Source: Acanthococcus lagerstroemiae
Taxonomy: Eukaryota > Arthropoda > Insecta > Hemiptera > Eriococcidae
DNA length: 64,000 nucleotides
Assembly: GCA_031841125.1 (NCBI GenBank)
Contig: CM063107.1
Location: forward strand, 61,577,814 to 61,641,813
Direction of reading: 5' to 3'
The notes beneath the pieces were generated by a model that was not told where the DNA came from, ran no database searches, and worked only from the letters and a program-made list of their open reading frames with translations. The translations under genes were made by a program, and so were the position numbers. Of this stretch, positions 45,041 through 55,573 are shown in pieces. Each line of letters opens with the position of its first letter. Positions within the stretch are counted from its first letter, which is position 1.

Positions 45041-45599
45041 CGTGCTTAGTGAACTTCACACTTACTTAACTTAAGAACGACTAACAGAAAGCAATTCGAT
45101 TGATTTCAGATTAGACTGTTGGTAATAAGAAGTGGCACTCTATTACGATTATTCTAGAATAAACGTAAAACAAACGTATTGAGTGAAGTGACACAGGAGT
45201 CTTATCTGAATACGATTTAAAAAAAAAAAATTAAAAATATTGGAGACCCGAGTGTAACATTTATCGTATGGAATAAGCAATGAATTTGATTATGTAACTA
45301 GGCCGGAAAGTGAGCAATTTCCAACGAGTTGCACTGAGTACACGAGTCGGCTATCACTTGTTGACCAACCGAGTTCCATAAATTATTTTTTTCAACGAAT
45401 GAGAGGAAAATATAGTGAACGATTGTACTGTCCTTTATTCTGTTAACATCATCAGATTTATAAAATTTCAATATTATTTCTAAATTGGAGCTTGAAGATG
45501 AGTTTTACTAATCGAGAGTAACATATCAACAGGCCGCAATACAGATTTGTCGCCGTCCGTCAATTTCATATCCTCTAGTTACCGTCATTAAAATATTCA
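45041..45599. other. Non-coding, nothing recognised
   Basis: Upstream region of the B8 pseudogene, with an A run near 45221. No domain or repeat family recognised. Confidence 0.35.
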
Positions 45600-45659
45600 G
45601 GAGAGTTGAAACATAATTACTGATATCGATTTTCGTTTTAGTGAGATAGAGCTTTTGTT

Positions 45660-45751
45660 TTCTTAAAAGATCTTAAATGATGAGATAGTTCCCAGCTCGG
45701 CTAATTCGGCTAATCGCACCATCAACAAATCTACGAACAATCGCGTACTCA
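45660..45751 (-). pseudogene. Short decayed UGT first-exon fragment
   Basis: The minus strand reads Y-A-I-V then, one base out of frame, D-L-L-M-V-R-L-A-E-L-A-E-L-G, matching H-Y-A-I-I-D-P-L-M-V-R-L-A-E-L-G of group A. The word taattcggc is doubled, adding three residues. Further on, ttttaagaaaacaaaagc may continue the F-P-K-K-Q segment. The rest is lost. Confidence 0.6.
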
Positions 45752-46285
45752 GGCGCGGATGTAAGGGGAGGGCAAGAGGGACAGTTGCCTCTCCCACAGC
45801 AAACTATTTGTATTAGAAATGCTACAAGAAATTACTCATATTGCTATGTACTTACGAATTACATTGCTCGTTTCGCGACCTTAATCATATCATCAAGAAA
45901 TCGACACTCACCTGAAACAAATAAAAACATAGGCCATTAGAGCGTATAGATATTTAGGTACATGAGATCTGGGCTCCAGCCAGGGAGCAGGTGCCCTTTT
46001 CAGAGCAAAACAGTTCAATTAAAAATGCCAAGACATTACGAACCAGTTTAACACAACCAAATAATGATACCCCCTCTGTGTGTGCTACCTCGGCGTGGTG
46101 AGAGCGCTTAAAGAAGAACTAAAAACATTAGGGCAAGGATCCTGATGAAAGCAAGGAGAAACAACATCAATATTTTCCCTGGAGATACGTATCCACCGCA
46201 AAAATTATGATGACAACTCACAAAGTAAATAATAATTCCGGATGTATAAGTCTCATTCGGATATCTGGGCGGAGACTACATAGCG
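45752..46285. other. Interspersed repeat debris
   Basis: 46060-46180 (cctcggcgtggtgag, gaaagcaaggagaaac) matches 52800-52930. No gene. Confidence 0.4.
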
Positions 46286-47589
46286 AAAAACTGTCAAAAC
46301 TGAGAGCAGGGACGTGCAATATAAGGAAACTGAATGAGGTAGGCAAATTAGAAAACTTAAAGGAAGAGATCTATGATAGAGGGACGTATGGCGATGCACG
46401 CATCCCAAATTGACCCCGGGACACCACACCCCCTATCCCAGAAACGCCCCGAATGGGCCTGCGTCAGAATAGGAGGAGGTCGCTTTGGGGTAGCTCCTGC
46501 TACCCCCATTTCTCCTGTATGAAAAGATTAATATTGAATTATATAGGAATTAGTGTAGTGAAATGGCCCGGAAAAAATGATTGTTCGACGGAGGAGTGTA
46601 GAATAATTAATAGAGGGCAAGCAGGCGTCGGTATCATTATGAATAAGACTGTAGGGAATAGAGTACAAAGTAAACTCAACATTAGTGAGAGAATATTAAT
46701 GGAGAGAATTTCAACTATACACCCAGTACGCCAGTACCTTTAATGATGGTCTAGTGTATATGACAACAGGTAGTTATAGTGGAAAAAAAACAGAAAAAAT
46801 TTATGAAGAAACTGATGAAGTAGCTAGTAAGGTAGAAAGAAATGAAAATTTAATTATAATGAGAGATTGGAACGCTAGAGTAAAAGGAAGGGAAAAAGGA
46901 GGGGCATGCGGGAAGCATGGTTTAGGAGAACGAAATGAAAGAGGGCCGAGGCTATTAGAATTCTGTGAAGAATATAAATTAATTATTGGAAAACTCTCTT
47001 CCAAATCACGAAAGAAGAAAATATACTCGGAAAACTCAGGCGATGAAAGAAGACACCAAGCAGATTATATTATGACAAGAAGAAGATATAAGAATCGAAT
47101 ACTGGATTGTAAGACTTGCCCAGGAGCAAATGTAGACAGGGGACCTATTTAGTAGTAATGAAATAAATAGATTTAAATTTAAAACAATTAATAAGAAGGG
47201 AAAAAACGAAATTTAGAGTAACTGAGAGAGGTAAAGAAAAGAGAAGAATATCAAAAAGATTACTTTGTAAATCACAGGAAGGAAATAATATTGAAAGGGA
47301 ATGGATAACACTAAAAACGCAATAAATCTGGCTACAAGGGAGAAATTAAGCACTCACATAATAAAAATGAGTAAACCATGAATTAAATGTGAGATACAAG
47401 AGTCAATGGAAGAAAGAAAAAAGTATAAACAAGCCAATGATAGAGAAGGTAAGGACAAAGGCTTTGAGAAATCAAATAAAGAGAAAATGTGAGAAGGGAA
47501 AAGAAAAATGGATCAATCAAGAGAAAATTGACGAGCAAATCAAAGCAGGAAACAGGCACATATATGTATAGTCCAGAAGAATTAGCATT
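46286..47589 (+). pseudogene. RTE-like LINE, endonuclease part
   Basis: The plus strand reads L-R-A-G-T-C-N-I-R-K-L-N-E-V-G-K-L-E-N-L-K-E-E at 46300-46370, broken by the short repeat at 46382-46462. It resumes with A-G-V-G-I-I-M-N-K, N-L-I-I-M-R-D-W-N-A-R-V-K-G (active-site G-D-W-N-A-K-V with G to R) and H-G-L-G-E-R-N-E-R-G, then R-R-H-Q-A-D-Y-I-M. These are the domains of LINE apurinic endonucleases often mis-annotated as craniofacial development protein 2. Coding continues (47389-47571) to the long-TIR insertion at 47590, and the RT lies beyond it. Confidence 0.88.
46382..46462. repeat. Short interspersed repeat (copy 2) inside the LINE
   Basis: gacgtatggcgatgcacgcatcccaaattgacccc matches 37363-37445. 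It interrupts the endonuclease frame, so it arrived after the LINE. Confidence 0.55.
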
Positions 47590-49202
47590 TTTGATGGAAT
47601 TAATTGCAGCACAGCTGAAACTTGGTACAATTGTTTAGTACCCTCTTCGGAGAAACCCTGTAATTTCCCCTTCTCCCTCGGTGTGAGCATCACCCCCCAG
47701 AATCCAAAAAGTACCCCCGGAAACAGTCTTTGGCTTGTATCTAGCTTAAAATTGAGTTATAGGAAAAATATTCCTTACCAAAATTAAAAAGCGTGAAATT
47801 CTCTACAAAAATGATATCTAGGTATGTTCTGTTTTGTTTTTTTCGTGAATTTCATACCAACCAAGATAATTGGCGTTCAAGATCACATGAGCATGTAAAT
47901 ATGGAGTAACCTACCTACAATGTACACGGTATACGAACGCCGAACTCGTCACTCTAATCATGCGAGAAGCGTTGAACGCTGACGCTGTAATTTTAAATCT
48001 CTATACTAGATGGACCAGCTTGTTTTAGAAACCGGATTGAAGACAGACAATAGTTATGGAGCGACATGACTTTTTGTAAACTAGCTGAGAGCCCATCATC
48101 CCTTCCCATATGTATTTGAATTACAAGAGGGGATCTACCCGGGTTTACAGAGGGGATTTATGAAGGGGATATGGAAGGGCATACGACAGGTCTACAAAGG
48201 GGATCCGTGCTAGGGGAAACAGAGGGGCTATACGACGAGTCTACAAAGGGCATACATAGAGGGTATACATAGGGGCTACACGACAGTTTACAAAGGGGAT
48301 ACTTAGAGGCATACAAAGGGGCCATAAGACGGGTCTACAAAGGGCATACATAGAGGGTATACATAGGGGCTACACGACAGTTTACAAAGGGGATACTTAG
48401 GGGCATACAAAGGGGCCATAAGACGGGTCTACAAAGGGCATACATACAGGGTATAGCATGGGTGTCTCATCGCTGGTGTATAGCTCGGGTAGTGAGAGGG
48501 CTACATGTAAATGAAGCGCTGTGATTGGCTAACCTGATGGCTCCCCTCAAATGGAATGTTCTGATTGGCTGCTGGAGGGGAAACATACAGGGTTGAGACA
48601 GGGCTAATGAGGGTCGATTTTCCAAGGGTCTCGAGCGGGTTTACACGAACTTAAGTTTTCTGCATCGGGATCACGAGCTTGTTTGTGGTTGCCGTAAAGT
48701 TGGTAACTCTTGTAGCCACGCGTTTGTAGAGGAGGTTGTTTAAACGCAAAAAATTGTATGCATGTAGATTCGGATGAAGATGAATTCTTATAATAATAAA
48801 GATAATAAACTGAAATTATATCACATAACATTCTATGCATCCAGTCATGTGTTTTCGCGATTATTGCAGCGTTTGTATACCGCGTGCGTTGTAAATTACT
48901 CCATATTTACATGCTCGTGTGATCTTGAACGCCGGTTATCTTGGTTGGCATGGGATTCACGAAAAAAAACACAGGTATCATCTTTGTAGAAAATTTTACG
49001 CTCTTTAATTTTGGTAAGAAATATTTTTACTTATAACTAAATTTTAAGCTAGATACAAGCCAAAAACTGTTTCCGGGGCACTTTTTGGACTCTGAGGGGT
49101 GATGCTCACACCGGGGGAGAGGGGGAAATCACGGGGCGTTTCCGAAGAGGGTACTGAACAATCGTACCAAGTTTCAGCTGTGCTGCAATTAATTCCATCA
49201 AA
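47590..49202. mobile_element. 1.6-kb foldback element with about 350-bp inverted ends
   Basis: The left arm (about 47590-47945, beginning tttgatggaattaattgcag) and right arm (about 48867-49202, ending in its reverse complement) match at roughly nine in ten bases, through ggtgtgagcatcacccc, ttggcttgtatctagct, gagcatgtaaatatggagta and ggtatac. The middle holds a tandem array (48120-48455). No transposase is encoded. It splits the RTE-like LINE between endonuclease and RT. The exact target duplication is not clear. Confidence 0.88.
48120..48455. repeat. Tandem array inside the foldback element
   Basis: Phrases ctacaaaggg(c/g)atac, ataggggctacacgacag and ttacaaaggggatacttag recur. A block of about 115 bp near 48245-48360 is repeated at about 48335-48450. 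Period-variable, non-coding. Confidence 0.75.
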
Positions 49203-50984
49203 CACCACTTTTTTAGCTAATTCTACTGGACTACATAATACAGTAAAAAAATATTTTGGAGCAAGAACAAAAAGAATAAATAATTTATCGGATGAAAATG
49301 AAAAATTTTTAATTTTAAAAAAGACGAAGTAAATATATGGGTGGGATATGTTGAAAAACTGTATAAGAATGGAGCAAATATAAGTATATGGAGAAAGAAA
49401 AGAGACTACAGAGGATGAAGAAAGAGGAGATTTTATTTTGAGATCAGAATTTGATACAGCCCAGAAAGAAACGAAAGCAGGTGAAGCAGAAGGAGTTGAT
49501 GAAATTGCTAGCGAGCTATTAAGGAATGCAGGAGAAGTAGGTTTAAAAAATTTCTATGAATTAATTTGCAGAATGTATGAGAAAGAAGAAATGCCAACAA
49601 ATTTCTAGAAAGACAGAGGTTAATTATGATTCCCAAAAAAGCAGAAGCAAACACATGTGAAGATTACCATACTATAAGTTTACTATCGCACGCATCAAAG
49701 ATTCTAGCAAGGATAATAAACAAGAGAATAAAAAATAAAAACCAGTGCCGGGTTTAGGTAGGCTGCCGCTGCGTGCAAAATCTTTCTTGCCTCCCTTGGC
49801 CCAAACTATAAACAGCGAGCGTTCAACGCTCTGTGCTATAAATTATAGAACCCTTGACTTGTACTCAAATCTGAAAATCTATTTCCAGTCGCATTTGACG
49901 CTATTCTGCTGTGTCTTAATAATAATTATGCTGTATCTCGATTATATTAGATATGATTTTTTTATTACTCGTATTTTTTTATTTCAAATTTGCCACCTTG
50001 TGCAATGTGCAAGTGCACATTCTGCTCATACGGTAAAGACTAAAGACCCCGCTAAATAAAATGGAAGAGAGTGTGGGAGAAAATCAGTTTGGATCTAGAA
50101 AAGGGTAGAGGAACTAAAAGCAAATTTTTATGTTTAGACTGAAAAAAGGTTTGCATATGTAGTAGATTCAGAGGAAGCTTTTGATAATGTTAAATGGTCA
50201 AAAATAGTTCAAATATTGAAGGAGATAGGAGATAAGTATAAGGGAAGAAGAGTCACATGGAACTTATATAAGGATCAAAAGTCTCAAATAAAAGTAGAGG
50301 ATGAAGTGGGAGACGCGAAAATTCAAAAAGGAGTGAGACAAGGTTGCTGTTTGCCACCAGGACTGTTTAACCTATTTCTGGGAAAATTAAGTGAAGAAAT
50401 GAATGAAAGGAAATCAGGCGTGACGGTTAGGATGATAAGGTTTGCAGAGGACATTGCAATAGTGAGTAGAAGTAAAGAAGAATAAATTAAAGAAAGGGAT
50501 GAAGAATGGAAAACAAAATATATATAATGAAGATGAATAAAAATAAATCTAAAGTGATGGTAGTCAGTAAATGGAACAAAATTCTATGGAGACAAGAAAT
50601 GATAAAATAAAAGGAGTAAATAAATTTAAATACTTAGATAGTCTGATGACGCAAGATGGAAGAAGTAAAACAGAAATAAAGTGAAGAATGGAATAAGCTA
50701 ACAAAGCTTTTTGTTTTCTAAAAGGAGGTATGAGGTATTATATATAGGGGAAATACTAAATATAGATTTAAAAGTAAGGTTAAGATTTATTCAAATGTAC
50801 ATTTGGAGTATAGCATTGGGTGGATGTGAGACCTGGACTCCTGGACAATAGGAACACAAGAAAGAAAAAGGACAGAAGCTTGTAAAATTTGGTGTTATCG
50901 GAGAATGATGAAAATCGAATGGACAAAGAAGATCAGAAATAAGAACGTATTGAGGCAAACAAGAAGGAAAAGAGAAATTTGGAA
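49203..50984 (+). pseudogene. RTE-like LINE, reverse-transcriptase part
   Basis: Continues the 46.3-kb LINE after the foldback element. It reads A-N-S-T-G-L-H-N (49210), then G-E-A-E-G-V-D-E-I-A-S-E-L-L-R-N-A-G (49480), I-P-K-K-A (49630) and V-D-S-E-E-A-F-D-N-V (motif A, about 50165). At 50216-50485, G-V-R-Q-G-C-C-L-P-P-G-L-F-N and R-F-A-E-D-I-A-I are motif B and the catalytic motif, with F-A-D-D changed to F-A-E-D. C-terminal G-S/L-M-T-Q-D-G-R (about 50640) and L-G-G-C-E-T-W follow. Multiple stops. Between 49741 and 50060 an unrelated insertion-like segment separates coding pieces. Ends at the Helitron. Confidence 0.85.
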
Positions 50985-51720
50985 TCTCTCTATATACTAA
51001 AAAAGTAAAATCCGCCGCCACCTCCGGGAGAAAAAAAAACACTGCCGGTTTTCTACCATGCCCCTTAATTGCTCATTTCTCCAGGGGTAGCCTACCCTTG
51101 GGAGGGGGTTCATGGTGGAGGAGGGAGCTTGGTAAAATCCGCCGCCACCGCCTCCGGGAGAAATAAACCCACCGCGGGTTGTCTACCCTGCCCCTTAATC
51201 GCTCATTTTTCCAGTGGTAGCCTACCCTTGCGAGGGGGTTCATGGTGGAGGGGAAGCTTGGAGGAGGAAGGTCGCGGTGAAGGACGAGGAGGAGTCGTGA
51301 TGAGGGAGGGCTCTTTAGACACTAAATAGTAAAAGCCACCTCCTCCTTCCTCCTCCCTGGAGATAAATTCCTGGTGGCCTCCCCTGTACCCTAATTTCAC
51401 GTTTCACCAGAGGTACCCTACCCAGGGGCGGCTTTTCGGTGGAGGTGGGAGCTCTTGGAGAGGGAAGACGGCCATGGTGAGGAAGTGCGTCGCGGTGGGC
51501 GAGGAGGAGCATGGTGAAGGAAAGTGACTGTGATGGAGGACGGAAACTGTGGTGGGGATTGGCAGAGGCCGGCACAAACAAAGCGAGTGAGGGCGAGGGT
51601 TGGACCGCGAAGAGGCCAGGAGGACGGAAGCTGTGGTGGGGATTGGCAGAGGCCGGCACAAACAAAGCGAGTGAGGGCGAGGGTTGGCCCTCGAAGAGGC
51701 CAGGAGGCGAAGCCCCCTAG
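50985..51720 (+). mobile_element. Non-autonomous Helitron, TC...CTAG
   Basis: Starts TCTCTATATACTAAAAAAGTAAA after an A and ends GCGAAGCCCCCTAG followed by T, the usual Helitron ends without target duplication. It is GC-rich and carries two roughly 130-bp internal repeats (51010-51130, 51133-51260) with tccgccgccacc and ggggttcatggtggag, and an 84-bp duplication near its 3' end. tggccctcgaagaggcca at 51685-51702, just before the end, could form the terminal hairpin. Several long open frames on both strands are by-products of the composition. No Rep/helicase. Confidence 0.75.
51538..51705. repeat. 84-bp tandem duplication in the Helitron
   Basis: ggacggaaactgtggtgggg...gaagaggccagg at 51538 repeats from 51622 with four or so changes, a period of 84, in which all three forward frames stay open because 84 is a multiple of three. 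Confidence 0.85.
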
Positions 51721-51761
51721 TATAATCATTTTAAAAAAAAAGTTAAGATGATAGGTCATCA

Positions 51762-52070
51762 TACGAGGGTGATTTAAAAAGTTTCACGATGCCAGCGCTC
51801 TTCTCAGCCAAAAGGTAGAACTATGAAATTTTAAGATGATTTTCTCTCATCTATCCTCGTTCGTTGCAGAGTGCGGTAGCTCAGGTTTTATAGCGATTAT
51901 AGTGGAATTGCCGATAAATTTTTCGTCCAAAAATGAACTACGCAAGTCCATTCCACAGACGAACTCTTCGATTCCGGTAATGGTACACCCAAGTTTCGTC
52001 TACAGCAAGATTCGGTGCAGAGACGGTCCCCGTCCTCCTAGTACACGTTAAAAAACAGGGAGCAGCGTTC
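51762..52070. mobile_element. Mariner-type end fragment
   Basis: cgagggtgatttaaaaagtttcac, directly behind TA (51760-51761), is typical of a mariner terminal repeat. The following 300 bp have no intact transposase frame, and the other end is not found. Confidence 0.45.
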
Positions 52071-52089
52071 ACGCATTGTGTTTTGTGTT

Positions 52090-52430
52090 TCTAGGTGGGA
52101 AGGGGAAGCATCCATTGCGTTAGAACACGACGTGTCCGCAGCAATTTTCAGAAACAATTTTCCTCCAATATTCACAATATAGGTAATACAAGGAATTTTC
52201 GTAACCTGAAAATTTAGGTGCTTATTCCGCAAAATTAAATAATATTTATTTTATTTTCTTCCATGGCTGATAACATTAAGGTTTCTATGACAATAGGTAC
52301 GAAGGGTTACAATGTGATTTCATTTTTCCTATCTCTTAAAAATCATAATGATTTTGGTAGTAATTTTGGGATATAACAACCATCCATCCATAACATTCCC
52401 CCTCCATCACGTGTATTCCCCACAGTGTCA
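52090..52430. other. Non-coding, nothing recognised
   Basis: AT-rich sequence without recognised domain. From about 52375 it aligns with 53405-53460 (ccatccatccataacattccccctcc). Confidence 0.35.
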
Positions 52431-52433
52431 CAT

Positions 52434-52500
52434 ATCGGTGGAGCCAATGAACCCAAGTAATATTTGAAATCATCTTCTCCATTTTTCAAAATTTCACTCT
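52434..52500 (-). pseudogene. Small UGT first-exon fragment
   Basis: The minus strand reads K-Y-Y-L-G-S-(L)-A-P-P-I-C-D-T-V-like residues, matching K-K-Y-L-G-S-S-A-P-S-I-Y-D-T-V-K of group A. The same segment with the same flank (cataacattccccctcc) is at 53448-53535, so the fragment was duplicated after it decayed. Confidence 0.6.
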
Positions 52501-52789
52501 AAAAAATGTACTAAACAAAAAAGAACTTAGGAGTGTCAAGAGACACAACTTAATTTTTTATTAGAAATAATTTAACCCTCGGATTCCATACAGGTTTCTT
52601 TAGAAAAAGTTTTACAGATCTTCAATGTCGGAAAAGTTCTTTTCCAGAGATGGAGGAGGCGTACATAGACAAGAAACAGAAATATAGGGGCAGACTTGAA
52701 AACATCTATGCTCTTAGCTCCTCTATTTTCAGTAGAAAATCAGTGTTTTTCCTACAAGGTCTGTGTTGATTCATAGTAATGTATCACAG

Positions 52790-52985
52790 GCCTCTCTATG
52801 AATGCAACCTTGGTGTGGTGAGGAGGCTTCAAGAAAAACTAAAAGCAAATAGAAGAAGGAAAACTCCAACAGATAAACCCCCTTGAAAGCAAGGAGAAAC
52901 TACATCAGTATTCATTCTTCTCTGGAACCGCGTTCGCCAACGTCCGGCATCAGATACGGCACCTCAAGAAGATCTGTCAAAGATC
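52790..52985. repeat. Interspersed repeat related to 46.1 kb and 41.5 kb
   Basis: ttggtgtggtgag and gaaagcaaggagaaactacatca match 46080-46175. tcgccaacgtccggcatcag...cacctcaagaag matches about 41468-41500 and 57352-57380. It is part of the SINE/Penelope-associated repeat family. Confidence 0.5.
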
Positions 52986-53053
52986 AGAAGCGGATGGAAA
53001 GTCGGAAAATCAAGAATTCCCCGGGACGCCCTTATATTACGAAGCTCTAGCTG

Positions 53054-53410
53054 GAAAATGAGGACTTCAGCCAAGATGAGGATTATTATAATCCTAAAAC
53101 ATTATTCTTGCACAGGAATCTACATATATGTACTTGTTGAACAGCAGTCAGTACCTAGCTCAACTTCCTGCACTAGACTCTTGACTACTGTAACACAGGG
53201 TGATTTTGCTCACTTTTTTCTGTACTTTCAAATTTGATGTGCACTACAGACTGTAAAAACTGGCGGGATGTTTTTTGAAATTTTGACGAGACATTGTGGA
53301 GTACATGCCCTAAGAGATTGTGACATCCCTCGCCACACAAATTTTTCCACAGACCTGTGAAATAAGGGAACTAAGTGGTACTGCGATGGGGTGACATAGC
53401 ATATGTATAG
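53054..53410 (-). repeat. Unidentified duplicated block (copy 2)
   Basis: Homologous to 43216-43570 from caagatgaggattattata through tgctcacttttttctg to the gatggggtgaca region. The minus-strand peptides are partly conserved between the copies. No family recognised. Confidence 0.45.
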
Positions 53411-53429
53411 TAATTTTTGGACATAAACA

Positions 53430-53830
53430 CCATCCGTCCATAACATTCCCCCTCCATTCCATGTATTCCTCACGGGATCATATATCGGTGAAGCTGAGGA
53501 ACCCAAGTAATATTTGAAATCATCTCCATTTTTCAAAATTTGTTAATTGTACCTATATCATCAGCGAAAATAAAAAGAGCAGTGTACTATGAACCCGTTA
53601 ACTGAAGGCCATTTTGAGCCCATATAGCGATCCCCAAATCGGTATATAACTAGGGCTTGCAGGATTAGCCATCTAATCTGCTAATGAAAGCAAGAGTATA
53701 TTCGCGGTAAAAGTAATAACCGTAGTTTAAAATTTAGTGGCAAATAGTAAAAATATATCGGAGACGCAAGACTCCGTCAAGAACAAATCATATTTGTCGA
53801 AATTCATCAGTGTTTTGACCTGATTGTTAA
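53430..53830 (-). pseudogene. Heavily decayed UGT first exon, group A type
   Basis: Minus-strand pieces across frames. At 53830-53640: M-N-F-D-K-Y-D-L-F-L-T-E-S, L-L-F-A-T-K-F, N-P-A-S-P-S-Y-I-P. At about 53536-53470: D-D-F-K-Y-Y-L-G-S-S-A-S-P-I-Y-D-P-V-R-N-T. Several stops. Both the signal peptide end and the donor end are missing. It lies between B8 and B9, so a group A copy once sat among group B. Confidence 0.8.
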
Positions 53831-54579
53831 TTTCTAAAAGTCCTTTGAGCACCGACAATGAGACTAACCACGATTCAGATGAGGACTCTATTATGAATCA
53901 ACATTCCTTCTTAAAATAAGATACCTTTTCCACTAGCAACAGACAACCTTTGTATAGAACACAAAATATGTTGACCATACAGTACTACATGTGATTTGGC
54001 CAAACCACAGATACAACATAAACCATCACGTGTGACTTATATAAGGTCCTAGTAGTGAAATGTATTGAGACTAACTGATGATGTGCAGGTTCATCTCTCC
54101 CCGGGAAATATTTTAATTAAAATATACCTGCTGAACGAATGTCTTATTTGAAATGATGATTATTATAATTCCAGTGAATCACACCTCACAAAAAGTTGAT
54201 TCTGTCAGCAGTAGTTCACCTTTTATCAAAACTGGAAGTTTTGAAGGATATAGAAAAGTAATCAACCAATCTTTCAAAATCCAATATCCTCCTTAAGCCA
54301 CAAATATGTTTGGGGGCACAATAAAAACAGAAATCATGAATGAAACTCACAACATGGGGAGAGGAGTCCTTTGAAGCTTCCTCTAGTCTACGGAGATTAT
54401 AACCTGGAAATGAAATGATTACAGCTACGAGGACTGCAGCTTACAGGGTTACCCCAGTTATGAATACACAAACACACTAAACGTTTGGGAGCACTACATC
54501 TAGTACAGGATTGTTTCTCTCAAATGAGAGGATAAAAAGCTTTATAATAATTTAAATTCTACAGTACATCTAAACATAC
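53831..54579. other. Intron start after B9, nothing recognised
   Basis: No second exon, element or RNA gene is recognised. The phrase gatgattattataat near 54152 recalls the 43.2/53.05-kb block. Confidence 0.35.
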
Positions 54580-55398
54580 CTCGGGTAATGACTTTTTTTC
54601 TTTGATATTTAGTCCTCCGACTGGAATGACATTTGGTGTTAATGGGCGGACTTCACTCAGTGCCATGTGTGTGTAAAGAAGCAGAAGGCTAACATTCTTA
54701 CCAACTTCTCTTAGAGGTGGTACTGACGGACCAAAGAATTTCTTGGCTATTTCATCGAATACGTATTCCGACTTGAACTTGTAGTAAATCAACGCATAAC
54801 CACTATCGATTGTATTCTTGAGTCTTTGCACAAAATTCATCTTGGTCGGAAACGCATCCCATATATTGCGAATATAACTCGGATTTTCAGGTAAACCCAT
54901 CATTTCGGACATCCAGGGCAAAATCGCATTAGAATGAAACGCAATAACCGGTATTCCCAATTTATAACCGAAAAATTGAAAAAAATCATTGTGGAATGTT
55001 TCCGTAATCAATAAGTCATATTTACCGGTACTATTCAATAACCGAATTAGCGGTTCGCAGCCAAAAATTTCTTCGTCTTTCGGCAGAAAATCCATAAGGT
55101 GGTGTATATTGGCAATGACACCGGTAGATATACCCGTGTCTATAGCTAGTAGATCGCCACGAAGTGTAAAACAATTCTCAATGCTCACATCCTTGTAATT
55201 AGATATTTTGAAATCTTTTGGAAATGTATTGTACGTGGTTACATGGTGTCCGCGGTTTGCTAACTCAACCATGAGTGCGTCGAAAACTACGTGATGACTT
55301 TTTGCAGGATACGGAAATATGCCCAATATTTCATAACCGGCGACTATGTTCGAACCGAATACCACGAGAAAACTTAATACAGGTAACATAGCTAACAT
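54580..55398 (-). CDS. UGT: UDP-glycosyltransferase first exon B9 (intact)
   Basis: 273 codons from the ATG at 55396-55398 (M-L-A-M-L-P-V-L-S-F-L-V-V-F, signal peptide). Another ATG 12 codons upstream (55434) and one three codons in are possible; this start gives the same length as B7. The catalytic-base His is in P-A-K-S-H-H (about residue 34-35). R-G-H-H-V-T-T-Y, N-S-T-G-K-Y-D-L-L-I-T-E-T-F and N-P-S-Y-I-R follow (Arg for the usual Pro). It ends L-P-E at donor GAG|GTATGT (54578-54579). B8 is a broken sister at high identity, and B10 ends similarly. Acceptor substrate unknown. Confidence 0.88.
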
Positions 55399-55573
55399 CG
55401 CACCAGAGGTCAACTTTCCATCAAGTAACTTCAAAACAACTGATAGAAGTATTATTTAGTTTAATTCTAAATTAGACTGCGTGACTGGATAGTAATTCAA
55501 GCCTTATCGATGATTCTGCGAAAGGTTACGTAAAGAGTTCATAATTACTGATTAAAACGAAAACACCGGATAC
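55399..55573 (-). promoter_or_regulatory. Upstream region of B9
   Basis: Only about 175 bp separate the B9 start from a possible hAT-like element at 55574, so any proximal promoter must lie here or inside that element. No specific motif is supported. Confidence 0.3.

Noticed and set aside
51315..51762. Overlapping ORFs of 65-116 codons on both strands
   Set aside because: They arise from the GC-rich Helitron and its 84-bp duplication, which keeps all three forward frames open.
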